From assembly GCA_000716465.1 (NCBI GenBank), contig JNWL01000016.1:1-64000 (forward strand): a stretch of 64,000 bases of DNA, in the 5' to 3' direction. This document shows, in pieces, positions 53,701 to 60,168 of the stretch; position 1 is the first letter of the stretch, and each line of letters begins with the position of its first letter. The notes under the pieces were generated by a model. It saw nothing but the letters and a program-made list of their open reading frames with translations, had not been told where the DNA came from and ran no database searches. Source of the stretch: Streptomyces bikiniensis (GTDB taxonomy: Bacteria > Actinomycetota > Actinomycetes > Streptomycetales > Streptomycetaceae). The position numbers were made by a program, and so were the translations under genes.

Positions 53701-54242
53701 GCGCCGGCACCAAGGTCAACACCTACAGCTACAGCCCGCGCGGCGTGCAGCGCGCGGCGACCTCGGAGAAGGTCTCCCAGCCGTACCGGTTCGCCGGCGG
53801 CTACCAGGACCCGACCGGCCTGTACCACCTCGGGGCGCGCTACTACGACCCGAACATGATCCGGTTCACCTCGCCCGACCCCAGCGGCCAGGAGAAGAAC
53901 CCGTACCTGTACGCCGAGGGCGACCCGGTCAACCGGATCGATCCGCAGGGCACCCTCTCCTTCGAGATCGGCGGCGAGTTCTGCGCCGGGGTCTGCATCG
54001 GGGGCGGAGTCTCCATCAACGAGGACGGCAGCACGCACCCGTACGTCTCCGCGGGCACCGGGACCCCCGGCGGCAGCGTGGACGCGGGGCTGTCCTCCGG
54101 CAGCGCCGAGCAGGGACTGACCGGCGAGGTCGGCTGCGGAGTGGGGCCGGCTCAGGTCTCGGCCTCCACGGACGGCTCGGCGGGCGTCGCCACCGGCGGC
54201 AGCAGCGGCAAGTGCTCCGCCACCGCGAAGTACACATTCTGA
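50799..54242 (+). CDS. Secreted Rhs/YD-repeat protein with RHS-associated core
   Basis: A 1147-residue exported protein. The N-terminus is a Sec signal peptide with cleavage after ALA (39/40). Residues about 115-200 hold the DUF6531-like lead (YNSFDAPWGKVS), then many YD repeats of the type YDxxGxxxxxxxx run to about residue 940. The RHS repeat-associated core follows (DALGSVVALADG, YRFAGGYQDPTGLYHLGARYYDP, FTSPDPSG, NPYLYAEGDPVNRIDPQG). The final about 95 residues form a separate Cys/Gly/Ser-rich tail (FCAGVCIGGG, GEVGCGVG, GKCSATAKYTF), the position of a polymorphic toxin. No nuclease or other known toxin motif is visible. Confidence 0.9.
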   Translation: MHSRAPGTSLRRARTTSRTAVLAVMTALTVTLSGTSALAEPGGPGPGSAWGRPDAPLTVPPVLVGTNKPVPNRAEKAPSPEEAAWRAAQKKRARTGEPPAPAPQNRSAEPGRSPASEDSTASVLTYVPTGQGAVPWHQISDFRITDSLVARINLSNGNLMLAATDFQVAGVGRTLRLARTYNSFDAPWGKVSQRWWQEYERYLHVFTNTVVVYDKTGDSVWFDKNADGTFATPKGYSKDLKRNADGTYTLSDRKSGLKDTYDANGTLTEVKDRNNGTITVTQHDEGSEHKGFKLTETRSGRWVDLVKTYPSQWQAKDHTGRTAVFDLDPEGNLSRTTDTEGKTTTFGHDASGRVTKITTPEGRVTVFTYDDRNRVTSMLRATAFDGSGHTGPTYTYAYSSPNSWDAGTTTVTDPEQHATKHEHDGEGRVTKVTDALNHSRSRTFDANHNVATASDAMGTGGTGANVTQYGWDARNNATSAKLPTGATATATGYRTISGADLPGTLTTADDNKTDYTYDAAGNTTSVAVTGTGGGNQTFTYNPATPTCGGFEGQRCKATVKMSDTKSVSTSFSYDAKGNLSKVVPPAPLTATTYKHDALGRTTTVTDGRGVTTLYTYDNRDRITKVDTSNYATVTYEYDGDGNLKQRSDGTGVTKYDFDPLSRETVRTLQDGSQTKLAYTPAGNVDYYQDPAGVTDYTWNEVNRLKQLKDPTGKVTTYEYDENDFRKKTLYPGGTVQEVTPDKSGRPSRIRATSPKGTLVDLSYSYLNGTKDGGKIRTGTDAVAGTRTTYTYDGAGRFSYAKEEKGGTVTSSWQYCYDLAGNLTSQGTDPGCPRGTTFTVNDAQQITAKNGSSANWSYDRIGNETAGASTPEGTRTAGKWSDYSQLTSLTVGGKTYDGQYGSTDQSERIKLGDTFFHNGPLGLSAKTTAGVDTGFNREPGGTLNSMTTGGASYYYLTDALGSVVALADGAGTKVNTYSYSPRGVQRAATSEKVSQPYRFAGGYQDPTGLYHLGARYYDPNMIRFTSPDPSGQEKNPYLYAEGDPVNRIDPQGTLSFEIGGEFCAGVCIGGGVSINEDGSTHPYVSAGTGTPGGSVDAGLSSGSAEQGLTGEVGCGVGPAQVSASTDGSAGVATGGSSGKCSATAKYTF

Positions 54243-54318
54243 TCACTCGCCGCCCGGGCCGCGGGACGCGTCACGACGCGGACCGCGGCCCGGGCCACGG
54301 GACGGAAGGAACAGACCG

Positions 54319-54477
54319 ATGAACCCGCTCCACCTCCTCGCGCAGGACCGCGTCGCACAGGACCACCTCGCCAACTACCGGCCCGACGGGCCGTCCTGGT
54401 TCCCCTACGCCTTCGTGGGCCTGGTCGTCGTCCTGGGCATCGTCATCCTCATCCGCATCCGCAACGGGCGCAGGTAG
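54319..54477 (+). CDS. Small single-pass membrane protein downstream of Rhs
   Basis: A 52-residue protein (MNPLHLLAQDRVAQDHLANY then a transmembrane helix AFVGLVVVLGIVILIRI and a basic end NGRR). ATG 54319 has GGAAGG 9 nt upstream. It lies 76 bp after the Rhs gene and 10 bp before another tiny membrane-protein gene. It could be an immunity or tethering partner of the Rhs tail; it has no recognised family. Confidence 0.78.
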   Translation: MNPLHLLAQDRVAQDHLANYRPDGPSWFPYAFVGLVVVLGIVILIRIRNGRR

Positions 54478-54487
54478 GGAGAACGCC

Positions 54488-54706
54488 GTGCGTGTCCTCG
54501 TGGGACTCTTCCTCGTCGTGTTCGGGCTGACCTTCGCGGTCCTGTCCCCCCGGTTCGCCCGGGCGGGCGCGGCCGGTTCCAAGGAGGTCTTCGGTTCCAC
54601 CGGCGGAACGTTCGTGCGCCGGTGGAACCGGGTGGCCTTCGTCGTCATCAGCCTCCTGCTCGCGGTGTTCGGGGCGGCCCACGCGCTCGGCTTCGACGGC
54701 TTCTGA
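54488..54706 (+). CDS. Small two-helix membrane protein downstream of Rhs
   Basis: A 72-residue protein with two hydrophobic helices (VLVGLFLVVFGLTFAVLS and VAFVVISLLLAVFGAAHAL) joined by a short polar loop (FARAGAAGSKEVFGS). The layout matches small DUF6199-like membrane proteins. GTG 54488 has GGGAGA upstream and follows the previous small gene by 10 bp, so the two form an operon with, or just after, the Rhs gene. Confidence 0.78.
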   Translation: MRVLVGLFLVVFGLTFAVLSPRFARAGAAGSKEVFGSTGGTFVRRWNRVAFVVISLLLAVFGAAHALGFDGF

Positions 54707-54752
54707 CCGCCGGCCGGTCCCGTGGCGGTCCGCCCCCGGCCCGGGGCTCCGG

Positions 54753-55382
54753 TCACACCCCCGCCCCGACCCCCTCCTCGTACGGGAACAGCGCGAGCGG
54801 CGGCTCGGTGCGGAAGAAGGTCCTCGCGCGGAGCAGGGCCGCCTCGTCGGCGCGGACGCGGCCCGGGCGGGAGCCCGTGCCCGTCAGGACGCCGCCGAAG
54901 CGCATGCGGAGGTAGGCGGCCGAGTGGTGCAGGGAGGTGACCAGGCCCTCGGCGACGACGTGCTCGTCGTGGGCCAGGGCCGTCACGCCCCACAGCGTGC
55001 CGCCCGCCATGCGCTCCTTGAAGTCCGAGCCGGGGACGTTCAGCCACCCCGACCAGTGGTCCAGGTAGCGCTTGGCCTGGGCGGAGAGGCTGTACCAGTA
55101 CAGGGGCGAGACGATCACCACGTCCGTGGCCCCGACCGTCGCCTCCAGGAGCAGCTTCTCCGTTCCGTGCGTCGGCGGGCCCGTCTCCTCGTGCCGCCCG
55201 TCCCGGAAGTCCGGCAGCGACAGCTCGTTCAGGTCCACCCAGCGCTGCGGGACGTCCGCCGGCAGGTGCGCCGCCGCCTCCCGGGCCAGGATCTCCGAGT
55301 TGCCGTCCGGGCGGGAGCTGCCCAGGACGAAGAGGAACGAGCGGTTCGAGAAGTCGGGGAGGGCGGGAAGGTCCGGCGTCAT
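54753..55382 (-). CDS. NADPH-dependent FMN reductase / flavodoxin-like NAD(P)H oxidoreductase
   Basis: A 209-residue flavoprotein with the flavodoxin-like fold. The FMN phosphate loop is VLGSSRPDGNSE, followed by SPLYWYSLSAQAKRYLDHWSGWL, typical of NAD(P)H:quinone/FMN reductases, and GVTALAHDEHVVAEG. The substrate is unknown, probably quinones or nitro compounds. ATG 55382 has GGAG upstream. Divergent from the small secreted protein gene. Confidence 0.88.
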   Translation of the reverse strand: MTPDLPALPDFSNRSFLFVLGSSRPDGNSEILAREAAAHLPADVPQRWVDLNELSLPDFRDGRHEETGPPTHGTEKLLLEATVGATDVVIVSPLYWYSLSAQAKRYLDHWSGWLNVPGSDFKERMAGGTLWGVTALAHDEHVVAEGLVTSLHHSAAYLRMRFGGVLTGTGSRPGRVRADEAALLRARTFFRTEPPLALFPYEEGVGAGV

Positions 55383-55570
55383 GTCTCCTGCTCCGTGTCG
55401 TGGGGGCTTCGGCGCCAACTCCGTTCCCCGCGGAGGTATTCCTGCCGCCGATCGGCTGAGCCCCGCCGTCCCCACCGGCCCGGCGCCCCGGTGGCGGAGG
55501 GCGACGGACCTAGCGTGCGGAGTGCCCGCGCCCGCGCGGTGCGTTCCTTCGTCCTACCGAGAGGTCTTCC

Positions 55571-55762
55571 ATGCGTTCCCTGCTGACCGCCTTCGCCGTC
55601 GGTGCCCTCGTCCTCGGCGGCGCCGGTGCCGCCAGCGCCGACGTGCACGTCGCCTACGAGCCGGAGCCCTCGTACATGCTCGTCTTCGGCGACTGGCTCC
55701 AGTTCGCGGGCGGCGACGTCTTCAACGCCGGTCACGAGAACACCGTCGGCTCCGACAACTGA
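55571..55762 (+). CDS. Small secreted protein
   Basis: A 63-residue precursor with a Sec signal peptide (LLTAFAVGALVLGGAGAASA, cleavage about 23/24). The mature part of about 40 residues is aromatic and acidic (DVHVAYEPEPSYMLVFGDWLQF, then GGDVFNAGHENTVGSDN) without cysteine. ATG 55571 has GAGAGG upstream. No family recognised; the size, secretion and Gly/Asn ends recall surface-active or structural peptides of streptomycetes, but it lacks the chaplin motif. Confidence 0.75.
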   Translation: MRSLLTAFAVGALVLGGAGAASADVHVAYEPEPSYMLVFGDWLQFAGGDVFNAGHENTVGSDN

Positions 55763-55802
55763 GACCGGGGCGGGGGGCCTCGTCCAGAGGCCCCCGGGTC
55801 CG

Positions 55803-56189
55803 TCAGGCCTCGTTCTCCTCGCCCCGCTCGCGCCGCTTCAGCTCCTCCTCGCGGCGCCGCAGGTCCGCCTCCCAGTCCTTGAGGAGGGCGTCGTCGTCCT
55901 CGGCCTTCGCGGCGGGGCCGTCGTCCTTGAGGGACTTCAGGAACTCCGGGTTGTCGTCGGGGGCCACCCAGCCGCCCGCGCCCCGGCCGCCGCCGGCCCG
56001 GCCCCGCGGCCCGCGCTCCTTGCCCGCGACGATCCAGCCGATCGCGCCGACGATCGAGAACAGCAGGATCACGATCGCCCACACCGGCTTCGGAAGGTGC
56101 TTGACCTCTTCCTCCGGGGTGTTCAGGCAGTCGATGAAGGCATAGATCATCAGCGCCAGCGGCAGGATGAACAGCAGCGCCCTGAGCAT
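55803..56189 (-). CDS. PLD nuclease N-terminal domain membrane protein
   Basis: A 128-residue protein of the PLDc_N type: two hydrophobic helices (LFILPLALMIYAFIDCL, PVWAIVILLFSIVGAIGWIVAG) and the conserved PKPVWA and GKERG blocks, here without the phospholipase D catalytic part. A Gly-rich linker and a charged coiled coil (WEADLRRREEELKRRERG) follow. Function unknown, common in actinobacteria. ATG 56189 was used; a longer frame to 57575 lies over the decarboxylase gene and is spurious. Divergent from the menaquinone operon. Confidence 0.86.
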   Translation of the reverse strand: MLRALLFILPLALMIYAFIDCLNTPEEEVKHLPKPVWAIVILLFSIVGAIGWIVAGKERGPRGRAGGGRGAGGWVAPDDNPEFLKSLKDDGPAAKAEDDDALLKDWEADLRRREEELKRRERGEENEA

Positions 56190-56279
56190 GTGGGAAAGCC
56201 CCCTGGAAGCGGTGGCGGGGGCGCGCTCGGGCGGCCCCGGTGACAGGTCCAGGGTAGCCGGTGACCGATACTTGCCCCT

Positions 56280-57737
56280 ATGGCTTACGACGATCTCCGC
56301 TCGCTGCTCAGGGCCCTCGACCGCGAAGGCGACCTCAAGCGCATCAAGGCCGAAGTCGACCCGTACCTGGAGGTCGGGGAGATCGTCGACCGCGTGAACA
56401 AGGCGGGAGGCCCGGCGCTCCTCTTCGAGAACGTCAAGGGCTCCTCGATGCCGCTGGCGATGAACGTCTTCGGGACGGACCGCCGGCTGCTCAAGGCGCT
56501 CGGCCTGAAGTCGTACGGCGAGATCAGCGAGAAGATCGGCGGGCTCCTCAAGCCGGAGCTGCCGCAGGGCTTCGTCGGGGTCCGCGAGGCCTTCGGCAAG
56601 CTCGGCTCGATGGTCCACGTGCCGCCGAAGAAGGTGAAGTCCGGCGACGCGCCCGTGCAGGAGGTCGTCCTCACCGGCGACGACGTCGACCTGGAGAAGC
56701 TGCCCGCGCTCTTCACCTGGCCGAAGGACGGCGGCTCCTTCTTCAACCTGGGGCTCACCCACACCAAGCACCCCGAGACCGGCGTCCGGAACCTCGGCCT
56801 CTACCGGCTCCAGCGGCACGACAAGCGCACCATCGGCATGCACTGGCAGATCCACAAGGACAGCCGGAACCACTACGCGGTGGCGGCCGAGCGGGGCGAG
56901 CGGCTGCCGGTCGCGATCGCCTTCGGCTGCCCGCCGGCCGTGACGTACGCCTCGACGGCCCCGCTGCCGGGCGACATCGACGAGTACCTGTTCGCCGGCT
57001 TCGTGCAGGGCAAGCGGATCGAGATGGTCGACTGCAAGACCGTCCCGCTCCAGGTCCCGGCGCAGGCCGAGGTCGTCATCGAGGGGTGGCTGGAGCCGGG
57101 CGAGATGCTGCCCGAGGGCCCCTTCGGCGACCACACCGGCTTCTACACCCCGCAGGAGCCCTTCCCCGCCCTGAGGATCGACTGCGTCACGATGCGGAAG
57201 CGTCCGCTGCTCCAGTCGATCGTGGTCGGCCGGCCGCCGACCGAGGACGGGCCGCTCGGGCGGGCGACGGAACGCTTCTTCCTGCCCCTGCTCAAGATCA
57301 TCGTGCCGGACATCGTGGACTACCACCTGCCGGAGTCCGGCGGCTTCCACAACTGCGCGATCGTCTCGATCGACAAGAGGTACCCGAAGCACGCGCAGAA
57401 GGTCATGCACGCCATCTGGGGCGCGCACATGATGTCGCTGACCAAGCTGATCGTCGTGGTCGACAAGGACTGCGACGTGCACGACCTGCACGAGGTCGCC
57501 TGGCGGGCCCTCGGGAACACCGACTACGCCCGGGACCTCACCGTGGTGGAGGGCCCGGTCGACCACCTCGACCACGCCTCCTACCAGCAGTTCTGGGGCG
57601 GCAAGGCGGGCATCGACGCCACCAGGAAGCTCCCCGAGGAGGGCTACACCCGGGACGGCGGCTGGCCGGACATGGTCGAGTCGGACCCGGCGACGGCCGC
57701 CTTGGTCGACCGGCGGTGGAAGGAGTACGGGCTGTGA
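56280..57737 (+). CDS. Menaquinone biosynthesis UbiD-family decarboxylase
   Basis: A 485-residue prenylated-FMN-dependent decarboxylase. It has UbiD hallmarks: the N-terminal DLRSLLRALDREGDLKRI, mid-chain HWQIHKDSRNHY, the ERGERLPVAIAFGCPPAV block, EGPFGDHTGFYTP, and a C-terminal KAMWAxHM-type segment (MHAIWGAHMMSLTKL). In the futalosine menaquinone pathway this enzyme decarboxylates the prenylated naphthoate. It needs prenyl-FMN from the UbiX enzyme encoded nearby at 58668. ATG 56280; a GATACT hexamer 7 nt upstream allows a leaderless start. GTGA overlap with mqnP. Confidence 0.92.
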   Translation: MAYDDLRSLLRALDREGDLKRIKAEVDPYLEVGEIVDRVNKAGGPALLFENVKGSSMPLAMNVFGTDRRLLKALGLKSYGEISEKIGGLLKPELPQGFVGVREAFGKLGSMVHVPPKKVKSGDAPVQEVVLTGDDVDLEKLPALFTWPKDGGSFFNLGLTHTKHPETGVRNLGLYRLQRHDKRTIGMHWQIHKDSRNHYAVAAERGERLPVAIAFGCPPAVTYASTAPLPGDIDEYLFAGFVQGKRIEMVDCKTVPLQVPAQAEVVIEGWLEPGEMLPEGPFGDHTGFYTPQEPFPALRIDCVTMRKRPLLQSIVVGRPPTEDGPLGRATERFFLPLLKIIVPDIVDYHLPESGGFHNCAIVSIDKRYPKHAQKVMHAIWGAHMMSLTKLIVVVDKDCDVHDLHEVAWRALGNTDYARDLTVVEGPVDHLDHASYQQFWGGKAGIDATRKLPEEGYTRDGGWPDMVESDPATAALVDRRWKEYGL

Positions 57738-58636
57738 CCACCGCCGCCGTGCCCGGCGCGCAGCCGGGGCGTACGAAGGCTTTCCTCAGGCTCGTCATGA
57801 TCGAGCACTCGGTCTTCGCGCTGCCCTTCGCCTACATCGCCTCGCTCACCGCGATGTTCCAGACGGACCGGCGAGTCCACTGGTGGACGCTGCTGCTCGT
57901 CACCGTCTGCATGGTGGGGCTGCGGACCTTCGCCATGGCCTGCAACCGGATCATCGACCGCGAGATCGACGCCCGCAATCCGCGCACCGCCAACCGGGAG
58001 CTGGTCACCGGCGCCGTGTCCGTGCGGTCCGCGTGGACCGGGGCCGGGATCGCCCTCGTGGTGTTCCTGGGGGCCGCCGCCCTGCTCAACCCGCTCTGCC
58101 TGGCGCTCGCGCCGCTCGCCGTCGTACCGATGGTGGTCTACCCGTACGGGAAGAGGTTCACGAACTTCCCGCACGCGATCCTGGGCCTGGCCCAGGCCAT
58201 GGGGCCCGTCGGGGCCTGGCTCGCGGTGACCGGGGAGTGGTCCTGGGACGCGGTGATCCTGGGGCTCGCGGTGGGCGTGTGGATCGGCGGCTTCGACCTG
58301 ATCTTCGCCTGCCAGGACGTGCAGGCGGACCGGGCGCACGGCGTCATGTCGGTCCCGGCCCGCTTCGGCGTCCCGGCCGCCCTGTGGGGCGCGCGGGGCT
58401 CGGCGGTCGTGACCACCGGACTGCTCGTCTGGTACGCGCTCGCCACCGGCGCCGGGGCCTTCTTCTGGATCGGCCTGGCGGTCGTCGTGGCGGCGTTCTG
58501 CTACGAGCACACCATCGTGAAGCCGCACGACCTGTCCCGGCTGAACCGCGCGTTCTTCACGACGAACGGCTTCATCGGGATCTCGTTGTTCGTCTGCGCG
58601 CTCCTCGACCTGCTGGTCCGCGGGCTCGCCCCGTAG
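57734..58636 (+). CDS. mqnP: Menaquinone biosynthesis prenyltransferase MqnP
   Basis: A 300-residue UbiA-family membrane prenyltransferase with about eight helices. The first Asp-rich motif is NRIIDREID (N-x3-D-x3-D), the second is CQDVQAD, both needed to bind the prenyl diphosphate via Mg. It transfers a prenyl chain to the 6-amino-6-deoxyfutalosine-derived naphthoate. GTG 57734 overlaps the decarboxylase stop (GTGA), so the two are translationally coupled. The next gene UbiX starts 31 bp later. Confidence 0.94.
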   Translation: MTTAAVPGAQPGRTKAFLRLVMIEHSVFALPFAYIASLTAMFQTDRRVHWWTLLLVTVCMVGLRTFAMACNRIIDREIDARNPRTANRELVTGAVSVRSAWTGAGIALVVFLGAAALLNPLCLALAPLAVVPMVVYPYGKRFTNFPHAILGLAQAMGPVGAWLAVTGEWSWDAVILGLAVGVWIGGFDLIFACQDVQADRAHGVMSVPARFGVPAALWGARGSAVVTTGLLVWYALATGAGAFFWIGLAVVVAAFCYEHTIVKPHDLSRLNRAFFTTNGFIGISLFVCALLDLLVRGLAP

Positions 58637-58654
58637 CCCCGGACCCCTCACGGA

Positions 58655-58668
58655 TAGGCTCGACGGCA
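58655..58668 (+). promoter_or_regulatory. -10 element for leaderless ubiX transcript
   Basis: TAGGCT (58655-58660) lies exactly 7 nt before ATG 58668 with no ribosome binding site, implying a separate leaderless transcript for the flavin prenyltransferase. Confidence 0.5.
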
Positions 58669-59336
58669 TGAACGACGGCAAGCGCACCCCCTGGATCGTG
58701 GGGGTTTCCGGGGCGTCGGGCACGCCGTACGCCGCCGCCGTCCTGAGGGGGCTGCTCGCCGCCGGGGAGAGCGTCGACCTGGTCGTGTCCCGGGCCTCGC
58801 GGCTCACCCTGCTCGACGAGACCGGGATCTCGTTCCGGGACGCGCACTGGCGCGAGGACCTGGCGGCCTGGCTGGCGCGCGGCGCCGACGGGAAGCCGGA
58901 CACGTTCGACGTGGACCTGGCGGACGTGCGGTACTGGCCGGCCGGCGACCTGGGCGCGGGACCGTCCTCGGGGTCGTACCCGGCGAAGGGGATGCTGGTG
59001 GTGCCCGCCTCGACCGCCGCGGTGGCGGGAGTGGCCCTGGGGCTCTCGAAGGACCTGCTGCAACGGGTCGCGAGCGTGACGCTGAAGGAGCGGCGGCCGC
59101 TGGTGGTCGCCGTGCGGGAGACCCCGCTCAACGGGCAGACGCTCAAGCACATGGTGGCGCTGGACGAGGCGGGCGCCGTGGTGCTGCCCGCCTCTCCGGC
59201 GTTCTACGCGGGGGCGACGCACATCCAGGACCTGGTGGACTTCGTCGCCGGGCGGGTACTGGACGCGGCGAAGGTGCCGCACCGGTTGTACCGCCGCTGG
59301 GAGGGAGAGCTGGGTGCGGCCCTCCGGTCCGGTTAG
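58668..59336 (+). CDS. ubiX: UbiX-family flavin prenyltransferase
   Basis: A 222-residue flavoprotein that prenylates FMN with dimethylallyl phosphate, making the cofactor of the UbiD-type decarboxylase encoded two genes upstream. The FMN phosphate motif is VGVSGASGTPYAAAVL; SKGMLVVPASTAAVAGVALGLSKDLL and KERRPLVVAVRETPLN are the conserved UbiX blocks. The stop overlaps, on the other strand, the end of the small protein at 59333. Confidence 0.94.
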   Translation: MNDGKRTPWIVGVSGASGTPYAAAVLRGLLAAGESVDLVVSRASRLTLLDETGISFRDAHWREDLAAWLARGADGKPDTFDVDLADVRYWPAGDLGAGPSSGSYPAKGMLVVPASTAAVAGVALGLSKDLLQRVASVTLKERRPLVVAVRETPLNGQTLKHMVALDEAGAVVLPASPAFYAGATHIQDLVDFVAGRVLDAAKVPHRLYRRWEGELGAALRSG

Positions 59337-59467
59337 CGCTTCTTCGCGCGCTTCCGGGGAGCGCGCTCCGGGGCGGGGACGGGCTGGTGGGCACGCGAGC
59401 GGTCGGCCAGGTCCTGCAGCTCGCGCATGCGGGCACGGGCCATCTCGATCGTGTACACGGTGAACAC
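59333..59467 (-). CDS. Small basic protein, convergent with ubiX
   Basis: A 44-residue protein (VFTVYTIEMARARMRELQDLADRSRAHQPVPAPERAPRKRAKKR in short blocks: start VFTVYTIEMARARM, helical middle RELQDLADRSRAH, then Pro/Arg tail RAPRKRAKKR). Three GTG starts are possible (59470, 59467, 59458); CAGGA lies immediately before the first, and is better spaced for the third. The frame, start region and basic tail look real; it is too short for most gene finders. Its TAA overlaps the ubiX stop on the opposite strand. Confidence 0.7.
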   Translation of the reverse strand: MFTVYTIEMARARMRELQDLADRSRAHQPVPAPERAPRKRAKKR

Positions 59468-59495
59468 CACTCCTGAAATCCTGAGGGATCGGCTC

Positions 59496-59537
59496 TGATC
59501 TGCTGACTTTGATCTGCCGACTCTGATCTGCTGAAAG
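59496..59537. repeat. Three 14-bp tandem repeats upstream of the Lrp gene
   Basis: TGATCTGCTGACTT, TGATCTGCCGACTC and TGATCTGCTGAAAG follow each other directly (59496-59509, 59510-59523, 59524-59537). They lie in the promoter region shared by the Lrp gene and the small convergent gene and look like cooperative regulator sites. Confidence 0.85.
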
Positions 59538-59540
59538 AAT

Positions 59541-59594
59541 CACAGGGTGTCGACCCCTGTGTACCTTAGATTCTATACCTAAACTCGCGGTATC
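59541..59594 (+). promoter_or_regulatory. Inverted repeats in Lrp promoter
   Basis: CACAGGG-N7-CCCTGTG (59541-59561) and ATACC-N9-GGTAT (59575-59593) flank the AT-rich CTTAGATTCTATACCT. Such spaced weak palindromes suit Lrp/AsnC autoregulation. Confidence 0.5.
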
Positions 59595-59620
59595 GCTGGA
59601 CAATGGAAGGCTTCATACCT

Positions 59621-60076
59621 ATGGACGCCGTGGACAGGCAGCTCATCCAGGCCCTGCGCGAGAACGGACGCGCCTCGTACGCCGAACTCGGCCGGCTCGT
59701 CGGGCTCTCCGGCCCCTCCGTCACCGACCGCATCAACCGCCTGGAGGCGGCCGGGGTCATCACCGGCTACCGCGCCACCGTCGACGCCGCCTCGCTCGGC
59801 CTCGGCGTCACCGCCCTCATCGGCATCTCGCTCTCCGACGCCGCCGACCACGAGGACGTGGCCCGCCGGCTCAAGGACCTCGCCGAGATCGAGGACTGCT
59901 GGTTCATCGCCGGCGACGACTCCTTCATGCTCAAGGTGCGCGCGAACGACGTCGACGGCCTGGAGAAGACGATCCGCCGCCTCAGCGGCACCAAGGGCGT
60001 CTCCCGCACCCGTACGACGATCGTCCTCTCCACCAAGTGGGAGAACCGCGTCGGGGAACTGCCCGAGGAGGACTGA
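59621..60076 (+). CDS. Lrp/AsnC family transcriptional regulator
   Basis: A 151-residue regulator. The HTH is ELGRLVGLSGPSVTDRINRLEAAG, the RAM ligand domain begins LGVTALIGISL and includes CWFIAGDDSFMLKVR. ATG 59621 has GGAAGG 9 nt upstream; an ATG at 59603 lies before the ribosome binding site and was rejected. It sits between ubiX and mqnE, so it may control menaquinone synthesis in response to an amino acid, but that is inference. The tandem repeats and palindromes just upstream are candidate sites. Confidence 0.91.
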   Translation: MDAVDRQLIQALRENGRASYAELGRLVGLSGPSVTDRINRLEAAGVITGYRATVDAASLGLGVTALIGISLSDAADHEDVARRLKDLAEIEDCWFIAGDDSFMLKVRANDVDGLEKTIRRLSGTKGVSRTRTTIVLSTKWENRVGELPEED

Positions 60077-60168
60077 GGAGGATCGAGGAGGGCGGAGGGG
60101 AGCTGACGGCGGGGCTGAGAGTACGGTGAACGGCGAAGTCTGATTTCGGAGAAAAGGGAGGCGGCCGC

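Noticed and set aside
50775..54038. A very long minus-strand frame across the Rhs gene
   Set aside because: It consists of Val/Gly/Arg-rich low-complexity sequence typical of antisense frames in YD-repeat genes.
49398..54706. Integrative element around the GntR and Rhs genes
   Set aside because: No integrase, relaxase, replication protein, tRNA attachment site or flanking repeat was found in the window.
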